64,000 bases of DNA from Helicobacter sp. 12S02232-10 (GTDB taxonomy: Bacteria; Campylobacterota; Campylobacteria; Campylobacterales; Helicobacteraceae): contig NZ_MLAQ01000002.1 in assembly GCF_002272895.1 (NCBI RefSeq), positions 124,001 to 188,000 on the forward strand, read 5' to 3'. Each line of letters opens with the position of its first letter. The first letter of the stretch is position 1. The translations under genes were made by a program, and so were the position numbers. Shown one piece after another: positions 54,121 to 63,462 of the stretch. A model generated the notes under the pieces. The model worked only from the letters and a program-made list of their open reading frames with translations. It did not search any database and had not been told where the DNA came from.

Positions 54121-55317
54121 TCTCTCGATAACTTTCCAAGGTAATCCTTGTTTATTTAATTCTTCCATAAAAGGATCGGGATCAAGTTCTTCCATATTAA
54201 AAACTCCCGAACCTATAGAATTGATTCCCCATTTGTCTTCACAGATAAGCTTTGCGCCTATCATCGCAGGTACGCCTGTGGTGTAGCTGATAGCTTGAGA
54301 ATTGACTTCTTGATAGCATTTTTCGTGATCGCATACATTATATATATATATCGTTTTTTCTTGCCCGTTTTTAGTTCCTTGAATATAGCAACCTATGTTG
54401 GTTTTGCCTTTTGTTCTGCCTGCAAGACTTGCAGGGTCGGGTAAAAGTGTTTTAAGGAATTGAATGGGGATAATTTTTGTTCCATTATGCTCTACTTCAT
54501 CAATTCTAAGCATCCCAACATTTTCAAGGCATCGCATATGGTTCAGATAATTTTGTGAAAATGTCATAAAAAATCGGATGCGACGCAGACCTTTGATGTT
54601 TTTTACTAACGATTCAAGTTCTTCGTGATAAAGCAAGTAAGAATCTTTTTCCCCAATTTCAGGATATGCCCATACTTGCATAATTTCCATTGGTTCGGTT
54701 TCTATCCACTTGCCATTTTCCCAGTATCTACCTTTGGAGCTAACTTCTCTGAGATTGATTTCAGGATTAAAGTTTGTTGCAAAAGGGTAGCCGTGATCCC
54801 CTGCGTTACAGTCTAAAATATCAATCGAGTAGATTTCATCAAAATAATGTTTTTGAGCGTAGGCACAAAATACATTAGTCACACCCGGATCAAAACCCGA
54901 CCCCAAAAGACCAAAAATTCCGGCTTCTTTGTAGGATTTCCCAAACGCCCATTGTTCTTTGTATTGAAATTTTGCTGTGTCAGGGTGTTCATAATTGGCA
55001 GTATCAAGGTAGTGGGTTTTAGTCTGAAGACAGGCTTCCATAATGGTGAGATCTTGATAAGGTAGGGCAACATTGATGACGACCTTGGGTTTGTATCGGT
55101 TGATCAACTCAATCAGTGCTGCAACATTGTCTGCATCCACACTTTCACAGATAATATCTCCATAACCCTTTGAATGAACGCTTTGAGCAATTTCTTGGCA
55201 TTTTTTAAGTGTTCTACTTGCTAAAATAATTTTTGCAAAGACCTCTCGATTCATTGCAAGCTTATGGGAAACAACTCCGCCTACGCCACCTGCTCCTATT
55301 TGTAAGACTGTATTCAT
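54118..55317 (-). CDS. Carboxynorspermidine dehydrogenase (saccharopine-dehydrogenase family)
   Basis: A 399-residue NAD(P) enzyme of the saccharopine dehydrogenase family. It has the N-terminal VLQIGAGGVGGVVSHKLAMN fold, INVALPYQDLTIMEACLQTK, the YLDTANYE segment and GLLGSGFDPGVTNVFCAYAQ. This bacterial LYS1-like form reductively condenses putrescine or diaminopropane with aspartate semialdehyde to carboxyspermidine/carboxynorspermidine, as shown in Campylobacter and Vibrio. The decarboxylase nspC is not in the window. A saccharopine pathway role is less likely in this group. No operon partner. Confidence 0.82.
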   Translation of the reverse strand: MNTVLQIGAGGVGGVVSHKLAMNREVFAKIILASRTLKKCQEIAQSVHSKGYGDIICESVDADNVAALIELINRYKPKVVINVALPYQDLTIMEACLQTKTHYLDTANYEHPDTAKFQYKEQWAFGKSYKEAGIFGLLGSGFDPGVTNVFCAYAQKHYFDEIYSIDILDCNAGDHGYPFATNFNPEINLREVSSKGRYWENGKWIETEPMEIMQVWAYPEIGEKDSYLLYHEELESLVKNIKGLRRIRFFMTFSQNYLNHMRCLENVGMLRIDEVEHNGTKIIPIQFLKTLLPDPASLAGRTKGKTNIGCYIQGTKNGQEKTIYIYNVCDHEKCYQEVNSQAISYTTGVPAMIGAKLICEDKWGINSIGSGVFNMEELDPDPFMEELNKQGLPWKVIER

Positions 55318-55473
55318 AATATTAACTCCTGAATATTGAATAATTTTTGTAATTATAAGATTAAAATGCTTGAATCTAAGTAACTTTTTATTTGAAAGAA
55401 AATTTTATGTAGTTTAAGCTAAAGTTTCATAGAATTAAGATCAATTTTAGTTTATGGTGAAGAAGGAAAAATA

Positions 55474-56706
55474 ATGCAGATAATGAATTTTAATGTTTAT
55501 GCGACTTTAGTATGTATGGTAGCAGTGTTGCTTTTAGGACGCTTGATTATTAAAAAGGTCAAGTTTTTGCGCGATTATGACATTCCTGAACCTGTGGTTG
55601 GGGGCGTTGTGGCAGCACTTCTTGTATTGGTTTTTTATAAGTTTTGTCATTTTGAATTAAAATTTGATTCTTCTCTAAAAGATCCGTTGATGTTGGCATT
55701 TTTCACCTCTATTGGCCTGAGCGCTGATTTTGCTTCTTTAAAAAAAGGTGGCAGGATGTTGGCGGTATTTTTAGTTATTGTTGTAGGGCTTTTATTTTTG
55801 CAAAACATCATTGGCGTGGCAGTGGCTGAAGCAATGGGTGTGAATCCTTTGATGGGAATGCTTGGAGGCTCTATCACAATGAGCGGAGGTCACGGAACCG
55901 GAGCAGCTTGGGCAGAGGTATTTAAAGCAGCTCCTTACAATTTTTCTCCGGCAATGGAGGTGGCAATGGCGTGCGCGACTTTTGGACTTATCAGCGGAGG
56001 AATTATTGGCGGACCAGTAGCAAGATATTTGATTAAAAGATATCATTTAAAGACTCCTGGAAATTCTGAAGCTGATGGGAAAGAAGACGTCCATCCAGTT
56101 GGATTTGAGTCGCCTAAAAAAGAACGCTTAATAACAGCTTCGAGTTTTGTGGAGTCTTTAGCATTGATTGCAGTCGCATTGCTTTTAGGGACAACTATTT
56201 CTGAATGGGTCAAAAATTATTCGAGTTTTACATTGCCAACTTTTGTTTGGTGTCTTTTCGTGGGGGTTATTCTAAGAAATATGCTTTCTGCTCTCAATAT
56301 TCATAAGGTTTTTGATCGTGAGGTTGCTGTGCTTGGGAATGTGAGTTTGTCTTTATTTTTAGCATTTGCATTGATGACTATCAATCTTTGGGAACTTGTG
56401 GCTTTGGCATTACCAATGGTGGTAATTTTGGTATGTCAAGTGATTGTAATGGTTCTTTATGCGGTGTTTGTAACTTTTAGATTTTGTGGCAAAGATTATG
56501 ATGCAGCTGTTTTTGCAGCCGGACATTGCGGATTTGGGCTTGGAGCGACGCCTACAGCTATGGTAAATATGCAGACTATCACCAATCATTATGGGTATTC
56601 TCACGTAGCTTTTATTGTCGTGCCTTTGGTAGGGGCATTTTTTATCGATCTAGTCAATGCTTTGGTTATTAACGGATTTTTATATCTTCCTTTTTTTACT
56701 CACTGA
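55474..56706 (+). CDS. gltS: Sodium/glutamate symporter
   Basis: GltS imports glutamate with sodium. The 410-residue membrane protein has an inverted repeat of about five helices each, with the selectivity loops GGSITMSGGHGTGAAWAEVF (first half) and AAGHCGFGLGATPTAMVNMQ (second half), both hallmarks of the ESS family. IPEPVVGGVVAALLVLVFYK is near the start. GAAGGAA precedes the ATG by five bases. In H. pylori gltS lies near ribD, as here, with a SulP gene in between. Confidence 0.94.
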   Translation: MQIMNFNVYATLVCMVAVLLLGRLIIKKVKFLRDYDIPEPVVGGVVAALLVLVFYKFCHFELKFDSSLKDPLMLAFFTSIGLSADFASLKKGGRMLAVFLVIVVGLLFLQNIIGVAVAEAMGVNPLMGMLGGSITMSGGHGTGAAWAEVFKAAPYNFSPAMEVAMACATFGLISGGIIGGPVARYLIKRYHLKTPGNSEADGKEDVHPVGFESPKKERLITASSFVESLALIAVALLLGTTISEWVKNYSSFTLPTFVWCLFVGVILRNMLSALNIHKVFDREVAVLGNVSLSLFLAFALMTINLWELVALALPMVVILVCQVIVMVLYAVFVTFRFCGKDYDAAVFAAGHCGFGLGATPTAMVNMQTITNHYGYSHVAFIVVPLVGAFFIDLVNALVINGFLYLPFFTH

Positions 56707-56739
56707 ATTTGATAGTGTTTTAGAATGCTCTAGATGTAT

Positions 56740-58206
56740 TCAGTCTAGAGCGACTTTATAATCAGGGTCATCAAGTTCATAAGTGCAGTATTTTTGCGCT
56801 AAATGCAAGGTTTTTTTACAATCTTGGCTTAAATGGCGAAGCTTAAGTTTTTTGCCTTCTAAAATGTATTTTTTTGCGACTTTATCAATCGCTTCAACCC
56901 CGCTGCTATCCATTACTCTAGTTTTACCAAAATCAATCACGACGTTTTGAGGGTCATTTTTAGGGTCAAAAAGATCATTTGCAAAACCTGTGCTTGAGCC
57001 AAAAAATAGAGGACCTTCAAGCTCATATACTTTTGTCCCATCTTCTTGAATCTTACACACAGATCTGATTTTTGCGTTTTGATAAGCAAACACAAGTGCA
57101 GAAATAATGACCCCGATAATCACAGCAATAGCCAAATCGGCAAAAATAGTGATGATGGTGACGGCAATAAGCACAAAAGCATCAGGTTTGCCCATTGTTT
57201 TTAACCTAGAGAGGCTTGCCCATTCAAAAGTTTTGATTGAGACCATAAACATAATTCCTACCAAAACACCAATAGGAATTTTGCCAATAATTCCAGGAAT
57301 GCTGACTACAAAGACAATCAGTAAAATTGCTGCTGTAATTGAGGAAAGCTTGGTTGTTCCCCCAGAAGTAGAATTGATAATGCTTTGACCGATCATTGCA
57401 CATCCTGCCATCGCGCCAAAAAACCCGCAAGTTGTATTCCCTATACCTTGTGCAATGCATTCTTGATTGCTGTTTCCTCGTTTGCCTCCAAGTTCATCAA
57501 GGACTGAGAGTGTCAATAGCGCTTCAATCAATCCGACTAATGCCAAAATAATCGAATAGGGCAAGATGATTTTAAGGGTTTCCCAATTAAGTGGAGCTTG
57601 CGGGATTCCAAAATGCGGGAGTGTGCCACTCATATTCCCTAAATCTGCAACACTTTTAGTATCTAAATGTAAAAAATAAGAAATCAATCCCAACCCGACA
57701 ATTGCAACCAATCCTGCTGGAATGATTTTGCTGAAGCGTGGAAGAATAAACATTATTGCCATTGTAATTCCAACTAGCACATACATAGATATGCCTTCTC
57801 CTTTAAAAAACTGCAATTGACTCATTGCAATGATGATGGCTAATCCATTTACAAATCCAAAAATTGCGGGTTGGGGGACAAAACGGATGAATTTACCCAG
57901 TCGAAAAATACCGATGAGGATTTGAAAAATACCTGCTAAAATGCTTGCCCACAAGACATATTGCAACCCGTGGCTGAGCGAAAGGCTTGCTATAACAACA
58001 ACCATAGAGCCTGCAGCCCCGCTAATCATTCCAGGCTTACCACCAAGAATAGCTGTGATAAGTCCCAAAATAAAAGCCGTATAAAGCCCTATGATGGGAT
58101 CAAAATTTGCCACAAGAGCAAATCCGATGGCTTCAGGGATGAGGGCAACGGCTACGACTGCTCCGGAGAGCATATCGTTTTTTGTTCGGATCAATCGATA
58201 ATGCAT
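56740..58206 (-). CDS. SulP-family anion transporter with STAS domain
   Basis: A 488-residue SulP (SLC26-like) membrane transporter with ten or more helices, beginning DMLSGAVVAVALIPEAIGFA and LVANFDPIIGLYTAFILGLI. The STAS domain of the last ~100 residues has VVIDFGKTRVMDSSGVEAID. Family members carry sulfate, bicarbonate or dicarboxylates. The short linker and IPEAIGFA start resemble the BicA/Na-bicarbonate-like and broader sulfate permease groups, and I cannot decide between them. It converges with gltS and is divergent from ribD. Confidence 0.88.
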   Translation of the reverse strand: MHYRLIRTKNDMLSGAVVAVALIPEAIGFALVANFDPIIGLYTAFILGLITAILGGKPGMISGAAGSMVVVIASLSLSHGLQYVLWASILAGIFQILIGIFRLGKFIRFVPQPAIFGFVNGLAIIIAMSQLQFFKGEGISMYVLVGITMAIMFILPRFSKIIPAGLVAIVGLGLISYFLHLDTKSVADLGNMSGTLPHFGIPQAPLNWETLKIILPYSIILALVGLIEALLTLSVLDELGGKRGNSNQECIAQGIGNTTCGFFGAMAGCAMIGQSIINSTSGGTTKLSSITAAILLIVFVVSIPGIIGKIPIGVLVGIMFMVSIKTFEWASLSRLKTMGKPDAFVLIAVTIITIFADLAIAVIIGVIISALVFAYQNAKIRSVCKIQEDGTKVYELEGPLFFGSSTGFANDLFDPKNDPQNVVIDFGKTRVMDSSGVEAIDKVAKKYILEGKKLKLRHLSQDCKKTLHLAQKYCTYELDDPDYKVALD

Positions 58207-58296
58207 TTATCTTCCTCTCAGATTTTAAATTTGTCATAATTGATAATTCGAGTGGGAATTTGCTGAATAACCACGTGAAGAAATTTTAAAGGCGGT

Positions 58297-58302
58297 ATTA
58301 TA
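58297..58302 (-). promoter_or_regulatory. -10 element of the SulP gene
   Basis: The minus strand reads GATATAATACC, giving TATAAT 91 bases before the SulP start. The leader would be about 80 bases; no clear structure is seen in it. Confidence 0.45.
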
Positions 58303-58384
58303 TCACGATTCAAAAATGTAAAAAGTTTATTTTTCTTTTTTGAATTCAAAAATCCAAACCTCTGCAATCCATAGGGGAGTTTAT

Positions 58385-58401
58385 GATAAAATTATTTTAT
58401 C
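58385..58401. promoter_or_regulatory. Palindrome before the ribD ribosome site
   Basis: GATAAAATTATTTTATC is a perfect odd palindrome (8-bp arms around one T) directly before AAGGAG (58403-58408). It overlaps a TATGAT -10-like element at 58383-58388. It could be an operator for the ribD-trmN6-ccoI transcript or a small hairpin at its 5' end. Confidence 0.4.
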
Positions 58402-58412
58402 GAAGGAGATGA

Positions 58413-59429
58413 ATGTTTGGTGATGAACGGTTGATGTCAATATGCCTTGAAGAAGCTTGGAAATATCAGACTCTTACGCTTCCTAATCCTGCTGTAGGTG
58501 CAATGGTAGTCGAAAAAAATACCGAAGTGCTTTCAGTTTGTGCTCATACCAAAAGCGGTACGGCTCACGCTGAAGTGAATGCCTTAAAAGTCGCCTATGA
58601 AAAATTGAGCAATCAAGTTTGTCCCGCCAAAACTTCAAATGATATTCATTATTTTTTGGCGAAAAATCATCGGGGTATTTTTAAAGATTGTAGTCTTTAT
58701 GTTACGCTTGAGCCGTGCAATCATTATGGAAAAACGCCTCCGTGTGCAGAACTTTTAGAAATTATCAGACCCAAAAGAGTCATCGTGGGTGCTATGGAGA
58801 GACAGGCGGAGGCATTTGGAGGTGCTAAAAGGCTTTTAAATGCTGGTATTGAAGTGAGACTAGGGATTTTAGAAAAGGAATGCAATGCAATGCTTTATCC
58901 TTTTTTGTGCCAGAAAGAAAATGGGCGTTTTAATCTTTTTAAAATTGCTCAACGTCTTAATGGGGATTACAAAAGCGGGATCATTTCAGGATTGAGTTCT
59001 AGGGAATTCACTCACAATCAACGCAGTGTAGCAAATGCATTGATAGTTTCTGGAGCAACGCTTAGAGAGGACAGACCGACTTTGGATTCAAGATATGCAC
59101 TAAAAGATTATGGAAAAAAGGCGCCTAATGTGCGGATTTTAACCTCTCAATCTGAGTTTGATCTTGATATCCCACTTTTTAGTGTTCCTGATCGTGAAGT
59201 AAAAATATGCCATAGCATATCGGATTTGGGATTGGAATCTGGTTTTAATATTATTGAGGGCGGTTGGAGGCTTTTTAAAAGTTTAAATTCGCAAATAGAT
59301 ATGGTTTTGGTGCATTTTTCCCCGACCTTAAAAATGGGTGTGCATTCAGCGGGTTTTGAATGGGGAGGGGAACTTCTTTATACTCAAAAATTGGAAAATG
59401 ATGCATTGTTATGGATAAAAAGATGCTGA
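58413..59429 (+). CDS. ribD: Bifunctional riboflavin biosynthesis protein RibD
   Basis: RibD deaminates and then reduces the pyrimidine intermediate of riboflavin synthesis. The 338-residue protein has the zinc deaminase half (NPAVGAMVV, HAEVNAL, the zinc loop TLEPCNHYGKTPPCAELLE) and the NADPH reductase half (QRLNGDYKSGIISGLSSREF, NALIVSGATLREDRPTLDSR), both complete. It is a little shorter than E. coli RibD (367). Its end overlaps the methyltransferase gene by 19 bases. No FMN riboswitch is visible in the 206-base upstream gap. Confidence 0.93.
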   Translation: MFGDERLMSICLEEAWKYQTLTLPNPAVGAMVVEKNTEVLSVCAHTKSGTAHAEVNALKVAYEKLSNQVCPAKTSNDIHYFLAKNHRGIFKDCSLYVTLEPCNHYGKTPPCAELLEIIRPKRVIVGAMERQAEAFGGAKRLLNAGIEVRLGILEKECNAMLYPFLCQKENGRFNLFKIAQRLNGDYKSGIISGLSSREFTHNQRSVANALIVSGATLREDRPTLDSRYALKDYGKKAPNVRILTSQSEFDLDIPLFSVPDREVKICHSISDLGLESGFNIIEGGWRLFKSLNSQIDMVLVHFSPTLKMGVHSAGFEWGGELLYTQKLENDALLWIKRC

Positions 59430-60166
59430 AAATTTATCAGCTCCACGATGGGTATTGCTACAATAGTGACAGTTTGTTTTTGTATGATTTTGCTAGAGGT
59501 TTTTTGAAAAAATCTTTTTGTATTTTGGAGATAGGATCAGGAAGCGGGGTTATTGGATTGCTTTGTGCGAAAGAAAGTGGGGCTAGCCTTGTGATGGTGG
59601 AAGCTGATGAGGCGAGTGCTAGTTTATCTCAAATCAATGCAAAAAGTGCAGGGGTAGAAGCAAGAGTTATTTGTGAGGATTTTTTGCAATATAAAACTTC
59701 TGAAAAATTTGATGTTGTAATATCTAATCCTCCATTTTATAGAGCTGGTGTAGTGGCGCCAAAAAATCCTCGGATTCAGATGGCTAGAAATGAAGAATTT
59801 TTACCTTTTGAAAAACTTTGCAAGCAGGTAAAAAGAGTTTTAAAACCCAATGGAAGCTTTATATTTTGTTACGATGCTAAGGAGTCTCATCGGGTTTTTT
59901 ATACTTTGAAAGCAGTGGGATTTAATGCTGAAGTGATGCGGTTTATACATCCCCGTCTTGATAAAGGGGCAAGTTTGATGTTATGTAGAGCTCGTATAAA
60001 TACAAAATCAAGCTTGAAGGTTCTACCGCCTTTATTTACGCATAATTCCGCACTCCAAACAGACAACACCAAAGAGGTTAAGGAGATTTATCAGAGAGCA
60101 AATACGCATAGCATTAAGGTATATTCTAGGGATTTACCGCAAAATTTGAGCGGAAAAATTCAATGA
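59411..60166 (+). CDS. tRNA1(Val) (adenine-37-N6)-methyltransferase-like protein
   Basis: A 251-residue SAM-dependent methyltransferase of the TrmN6/YfiC type. The SAM loop is CILEIGSGSGVIGLLCAKES, the acidic end of strand 2 is VEADEASAS, and the catalytic N-P-P-F motif appears in FDVVISNPPFYRAG, as in N6-adenine and N5-glutamine methyltransferases. The N-terminal YQLHDGYCYNSDSLFLYDFA agrees with YfiC. The target, A37 of tRNA1Val, is transferred from the E. coli enzyme. The gene lies between ribD (19-base overlap) and ccoI (four-base overlap). Confidence 0.85.
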   Translation: MDKKMLKIYQLHDGYCYNSDSLFLYDFARGFLKKSFCILEIGSGSGVIGLLCAKESGASLVMVEADEASASLSQINAKSAGVEARVICEDFLQYKTSEKFDVVISNPPFYRAGVVAPKNPRIQMARNEEFLPFEKLCKQVKRVLKPNGSFIFCYDAKESHRVFYTLKAVGFNAEVMRFIHPRLDKGASLMLCRARINTKSSLKVLPPLFTHNSALQTDNTKEVKEIYQRANTHSIKVYSRDLPQNLSGKIQ

Positions 60167-62553
60167 AACGTTGCTCACATTGTCATTTAGAATATCCTGA
60201 TAGCGCATTAAAGCATTCCAAGATCGGGGAAGAAGATTTGTATTTTTGTTGCAATGGATGTGAAAGCGTGTATTTTTTGCTCAAACAAAGTGGTTTTGAT
60301 GGGTTTTATGACAAGTTGGGACAAAATACGCTTGCGCCTGTAGGGGAAAAAGCTCAAAGGGAAGATTTGACTTCTTTTGATACTCCTGCTTTTGCAAAAA
60401 AATATATTTACACAAAAGATGGACTTTCTAGAATTTCTTTAATTTTGGAAGGCATTCATTGTGCAGCTTGTGTTTGGCTCAATGAAAAAATTCTGAATGC
60501 CCAAGAGGGTGTTTATGATGCAAGCGTTCATTATACAAACAATCGAGTGAAAATTACTTTTGATCCTTCAAAAATAACTCCTTCAAAAATTATATCTCTC
60601 ATTCGTTCTATCGGTTATGATGCCTATGCATATGATCCTAAGATTCAAGAAATCAAATCTAAAAAAGAACGCAGGCGTTATTATATTGCTCTCATTGTAG
60701 CGATTTTTTGCACGATGAATATTATGTGGATAGCTGTAGCCCAATATGCGGGGTATTTTTTAGGTATTACCCAAGAGATGAAAAATGCTTTGAACTTAGT
60801 TTCTTTTTTTCTTAGCACACCGGTGTTGTTTTATACGGGCAAGGTTTTTTTTGTCGGGGCGTATTATGGTTTGAAAAATCGTTTTGTTGGGATGGATTTG
60901 CTGGTATGTGTGGGGGCGAGTTTGACTTATTTTTATTCTGTTTATGCAGCATTAAGCGGGATTGGTGAAACGTATTTTGAATCAGTGGCGATGATTATTA
61001 CCATTGTGTTTGCGGGAAAATTTTTAGAAATCAAATCCAAAAGAGCTGCTGGAGATGCTTTAGACAAACTCAATTCAAAAATACCAAATAGCGTGATTAT
61101 CCTAGAAGATTCTCAAAGGATTGCTAAAATGCCTCAAGAGGTAAAAGTGGGAGATATTGTTGAGGTATTGCCTGGAGAATCTTTGGCACTAGATGGATAT
61201 TTAATAGGGGAAGAGGTATTTTTAGATACGAGGGCTTTAAATGGAGAATCGTTGCCTCTGAAAGTACAAGCTGGAGAGGAAATTTTTTCGGGTTATGTAA
61301 ATACAGATAAAAGTTTTATTTACAGGGTTTCTAAACCATTTGAGGATTCTTTAATGAGTCGTTTAGTAAGGCTTTTAGAAGATTGTATTGCTCATAAGCC
61401 TCATATCCAAACACTTGCGAATTCGCTTTCGCAGCATTTTTCAAAAGCTGTTTTAGGTATAGGTGCATTGAGTTTTCTTGGTTGGCATTATCTTGGAGGT
61501 GCTTCGTTTGAGCATTCTTTGATCATAGCAATTTCTGTTATTGTGATTTCGTGTCCCTGTGCTCTTGCTTTGGCTACTCCGATAGCTACAGTTGTAGGTC
61601 TTGGGGAGGCTTATAAAAAAGGCTTGGTATTTAAAGAAGCCTCTTTTTTGGAAAGTATGGCAAAGGCACATAAGGTTCTTTTGGACAAAACAGGCACTCT
61701 GAGTGCAGGAGAACCCGGTGTTGTTAATATTTTAGGATTTAAGGCATTTGACAAAAAGCTTTTGAGTGCTTTTGTATCTCAAAGCAAACACCCTATTTCT
61801 CAAAGTATCGCTAAATTTTTGGGGAAGTCAGATTGTTCAATCAATGATTTTTCTCAAAGTTGTGCAAGGGGGATTCAAGGGATTAGCGGAGGAAAAAGAC
61901 TATATGGCGGGAGTTTGGAATATCTACATTCAGAGGGTGTGAAAATTCCTAAAATCGATGGACTTGATGAAAATATGGTGTTTGGATACGCCATTGAAAG
62001 AGAGTTGATGGCAGTATTTTTACTTCGGGATGAATTGAAAAAGGGAGCCAAAGATTTTATTGATGCATTAAAAAAGCTTGGAGTGGGAATTGAGATACTC
62101 AGCGGAGATAGGGAAGCGGTTGTAAAAAAGGTTTCTAGAGAACTTGGAATTGAAAATTATCAAGCTTCTTTAAAGCCTGAAGAAAAAGGTCAGGTTGTGG
62201 ATAACTGCCATCAGAAAGGGGAAATCGTGATAATGGTTGGAGATGGTATTAATGATACTTTGGCTTTAGGTAAAAGTGATGTAGGGATTTCTATGGGGGC
62301 GGGCAGTGATATTGCCATTGCCTCTTCAGATGTTGTTGTGCTTGATGATAAACTTTCCACACTTTTAGAAGCGTTTAAAATTTCCAAAAGAACTTACAAG
62401 ATCATTAAACAGAATATTGCTTTAAGTATTATTTATAATGCATTGATGATTCCTTTGGCAATAGCGGGATTTGTGATTCCTCTTATTGCTGCACTCAGTA
62501 TGAGTGCGAGCTCTTTTTTGGTTGTTTTAAACAGTTTGCGCATTCGAAAATAG
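60163..62553 (+). CDS. ccoI: Copper-exporting P1B-type ATPase CcoI/FixI for cbb3 oxidase
   Basis: CcoI moves copper to the periplasm for insertion in the cbb3 oxidase. The 796-residue ATPase starts with a cysteine-rich zinc-type domain (CSHCHLEYPDS...FCCNGCESVYFLLK) and one HMA domain with EGIHCAACVWLNEKIL. The P-type core follows: NGES (the actuator loop is usually TGES), the transmembrane CPCALALATP, phosphorylation site DKTGTLS, SKHPISQSI and GDGINDTLAL. The N-terminal ferredoxin-like CxxC part plus one HMA is the FixI/CcoI layout, and distinguishes it from CopA. ccoS at 49353 supports the call. No ccoNOQP genes are in the window. Confidence 0.92.
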   Translation: MKRCSHCHLEYPDSALKHSKIGEEDLYFCCNGCESVYFLLKQSGFDGFYDKLGQNTLAPVGEKAQREDLTSFDTPAFAKKYIYTKDGLSRISLILEGIHCAACVWLNEKILNAQEGVYDASVHYTNNRVKITFDPSKITPSKIISLIRSIGYDAYAYDPKIQEIKSKKERRRYYIALIVAIFCTMNIMWIAVAQYAGYFLGITQEMKNALNLVSFFLSTPVLFYTGKVFFVGAYYGLKNRFVGMDLLVCVGASLTYFYSVYAALSGIGETYFESVAMIITIVFAGKFLEIKSKRAAGDALDKLNSKIPNSVIILEDSQRIAKMPQEVKVGDIVEVLPGESLALDGYLIGEEVFLDTRALNGESLPLKVQAGEEIFSGYVNTDKSFIYRVSKPFEDSLMSRLVRLLEDCIAHKPHIQTLANSLSQHFSKAVLGIGALSFLGWHYLGGASFEHSLIIAISVIVISCPCALALATPIATVVGLGEAYKKGLVFKEASFLESMAKAHKVLLDKTGTLSAGEPGVVNILGFKAFDKKLLSAFVSQSKHPISQSIAKFLGKSDCSINDFSQSCARGIQGISGGKRLYGGSLEYLHSEGVKIPKIDGLDENMVFGYAIERELMAVFLLRDELKKGAKDFIDALKKLGVGIEILSGDREAVVKKVSRELGIENYQASLKPEEKGQVVDNCHQKGEIVIMVGDGINDTLALGKSDVGISMGAGSDIAIASSDVVVLDDKLSTLLEAFKISKRTYKIIKQNIALSIIYNALMIPLAIAGFVIPLIAALSMSASSFLVVLNSLRIRK

Positions 62554-62574
62554 ATTTTTTAATTAATAAAATGA

Positions 62575-62589
62575 TAATAATTACTATTT
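62575..62589. promoter_or_regulatory. Probable Fur box upstream of hugZ
   Basis: TAATAATTACTATTT matches the H. pylori Fur consensus TAATAATnATTATTA at 12 of 14 fixed positions. It is 28 bases upstream of the -10 and overlaps the -35 region, a repressor position. Haem oxygenase is an iron-acquisition gene and iron-repressed in H. pylori, so control by Fur is expected. Confidence 0.6.
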
Positions 62590-62616
62590 TTTATATTTAT
62601 TTAAGTTAAGATGATT

Positions 62617-62622
62617 TATAAT
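62617..62622 (+). promoter_or_regulatory. -10 element of hugZ
   Basis: TATAAT preceded by GATT, 58 bases before the ATG. A short stem TCGGT-N8-ACCGA (about 62650-62667) lies directly before the AAGGAG ribosome site. Confidence 0.55.
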
Positions 62623-62679
62623 TCTTCAATTTAAAAACAAACGTTAAAGTATCGGTCATTAAAAACCGAAGGAGAAAAA

Positions 62680-63435
62680 ATGGAATTCCAAAGTGTGATT
62701 AATCATATGAATGACCATCATCAGTCAGAATTAGTAGGACTTTTAAAAAAATTTGGTCAGATTACCGATCCGAAAAATACCAAGCTTTTAAACGTTGATG
62801 CTATGGGTATGGACATTGGTTATGATGATGGTAAAAGTTTCAGGGTTGAATTCCCTCAAAAAGTTTCTGATATGAAAGAGGGTTTGAGAAATGCCATCAT
62901 AGAGCTTTGTCAAAGTGTTCCAAAAACACTTGATATTGCTTCTGTAAAAAAAGAAATTGAAGCATTTATAGATGGTTTTGGTTCAGTTGTGATTTCAAGT
63001 CTTCATCCTTCAGGCAAGGTAGTCTGTTCTTATGCTCCTCTTTTGAAGAATAATGGAAAATATTATATTTATATCAGCGAAGTGAGCGAACATTATGAGA
63101 GTTTAAAAGCAAATCCAAAAAATGTTGAGGTGATGTTTCTTGAAGATGAATCCAAAGCAAAATCCGTTATTTTAAGAAAACGCTTGCGTTATAAAACAGA
63201 AGTGAGTTTTGTTGCACGCGGTGAAGAATTTGAAAAAGTTTTTGATAGCTTTGTTGCAGATACCGGCGGAGCCGGAGGCATTAAAACAATCAGAAATATG
63301 ATGGATTTTCATCTTGTCGCTCTTCATTTTGGGAACGGCAGGTTTGTCAAAGGATTTGGACAAGCCTATGATATTCTTGATGGTAAAATTTGCTATATAG
63401 GAGGTGAAGGTAACCCACATAAATTTAAAAAATAA
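62680..63435 (+). CDS. hugZ: HugZ-family haem oxygenase
   Basis: HugZ opens the haem ring to release iron, allowing haem as an iron source. The 251-residue protein starts with [20 protein letters not shown] and [20 protein letters not shown] (the DUF2470-like N-terminus of HugZ). A split-barrel FMN-binding-like fold follows ([30 protein letters not shown]-type strand). The C-terminal loop [12 protein letters not shown] carries the histidine that binds haem iron in H. pylori HugZ. The length is identical in size class to the H. pylori enzyme. A Fur-like box and -10 lie upstream; the structured RNA candidate lies downstream. Confidence 0.92.
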   Translation: MEFQSVINHMNDHHQSELVGLLKKFGQITDPKNTKLLNVDAMGMDIGYDDGKSFRVEFPQKVSDMKEGLRNAIIELCQSVPKTLDIASVKKEIEAFIDGFGSVVISSLHPSGKVVCSYAPLLKNNGKYYIYISEVSEHYESLKANPKNVEVMFLEDESKAKSVILRKRLRYKTEVSFVARGEEFEKVFDSFVADTGGAGGIKTIRNMMDFHLVALHFGNGRFVKGFGQAYDILDGKICYIGGEGNPHKFKK

Positions 63436-63462
63436 TTCTTAATTGTTTAGTTGTTTCGTTAA

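Noticed and set aside
60163-62553. CopA-type copper detoxification ATPase
   Set aside because: The cysteine-rich N-terminal domain before the single HMA domain and the cbb3 assembly context favour CcoI/FixI.
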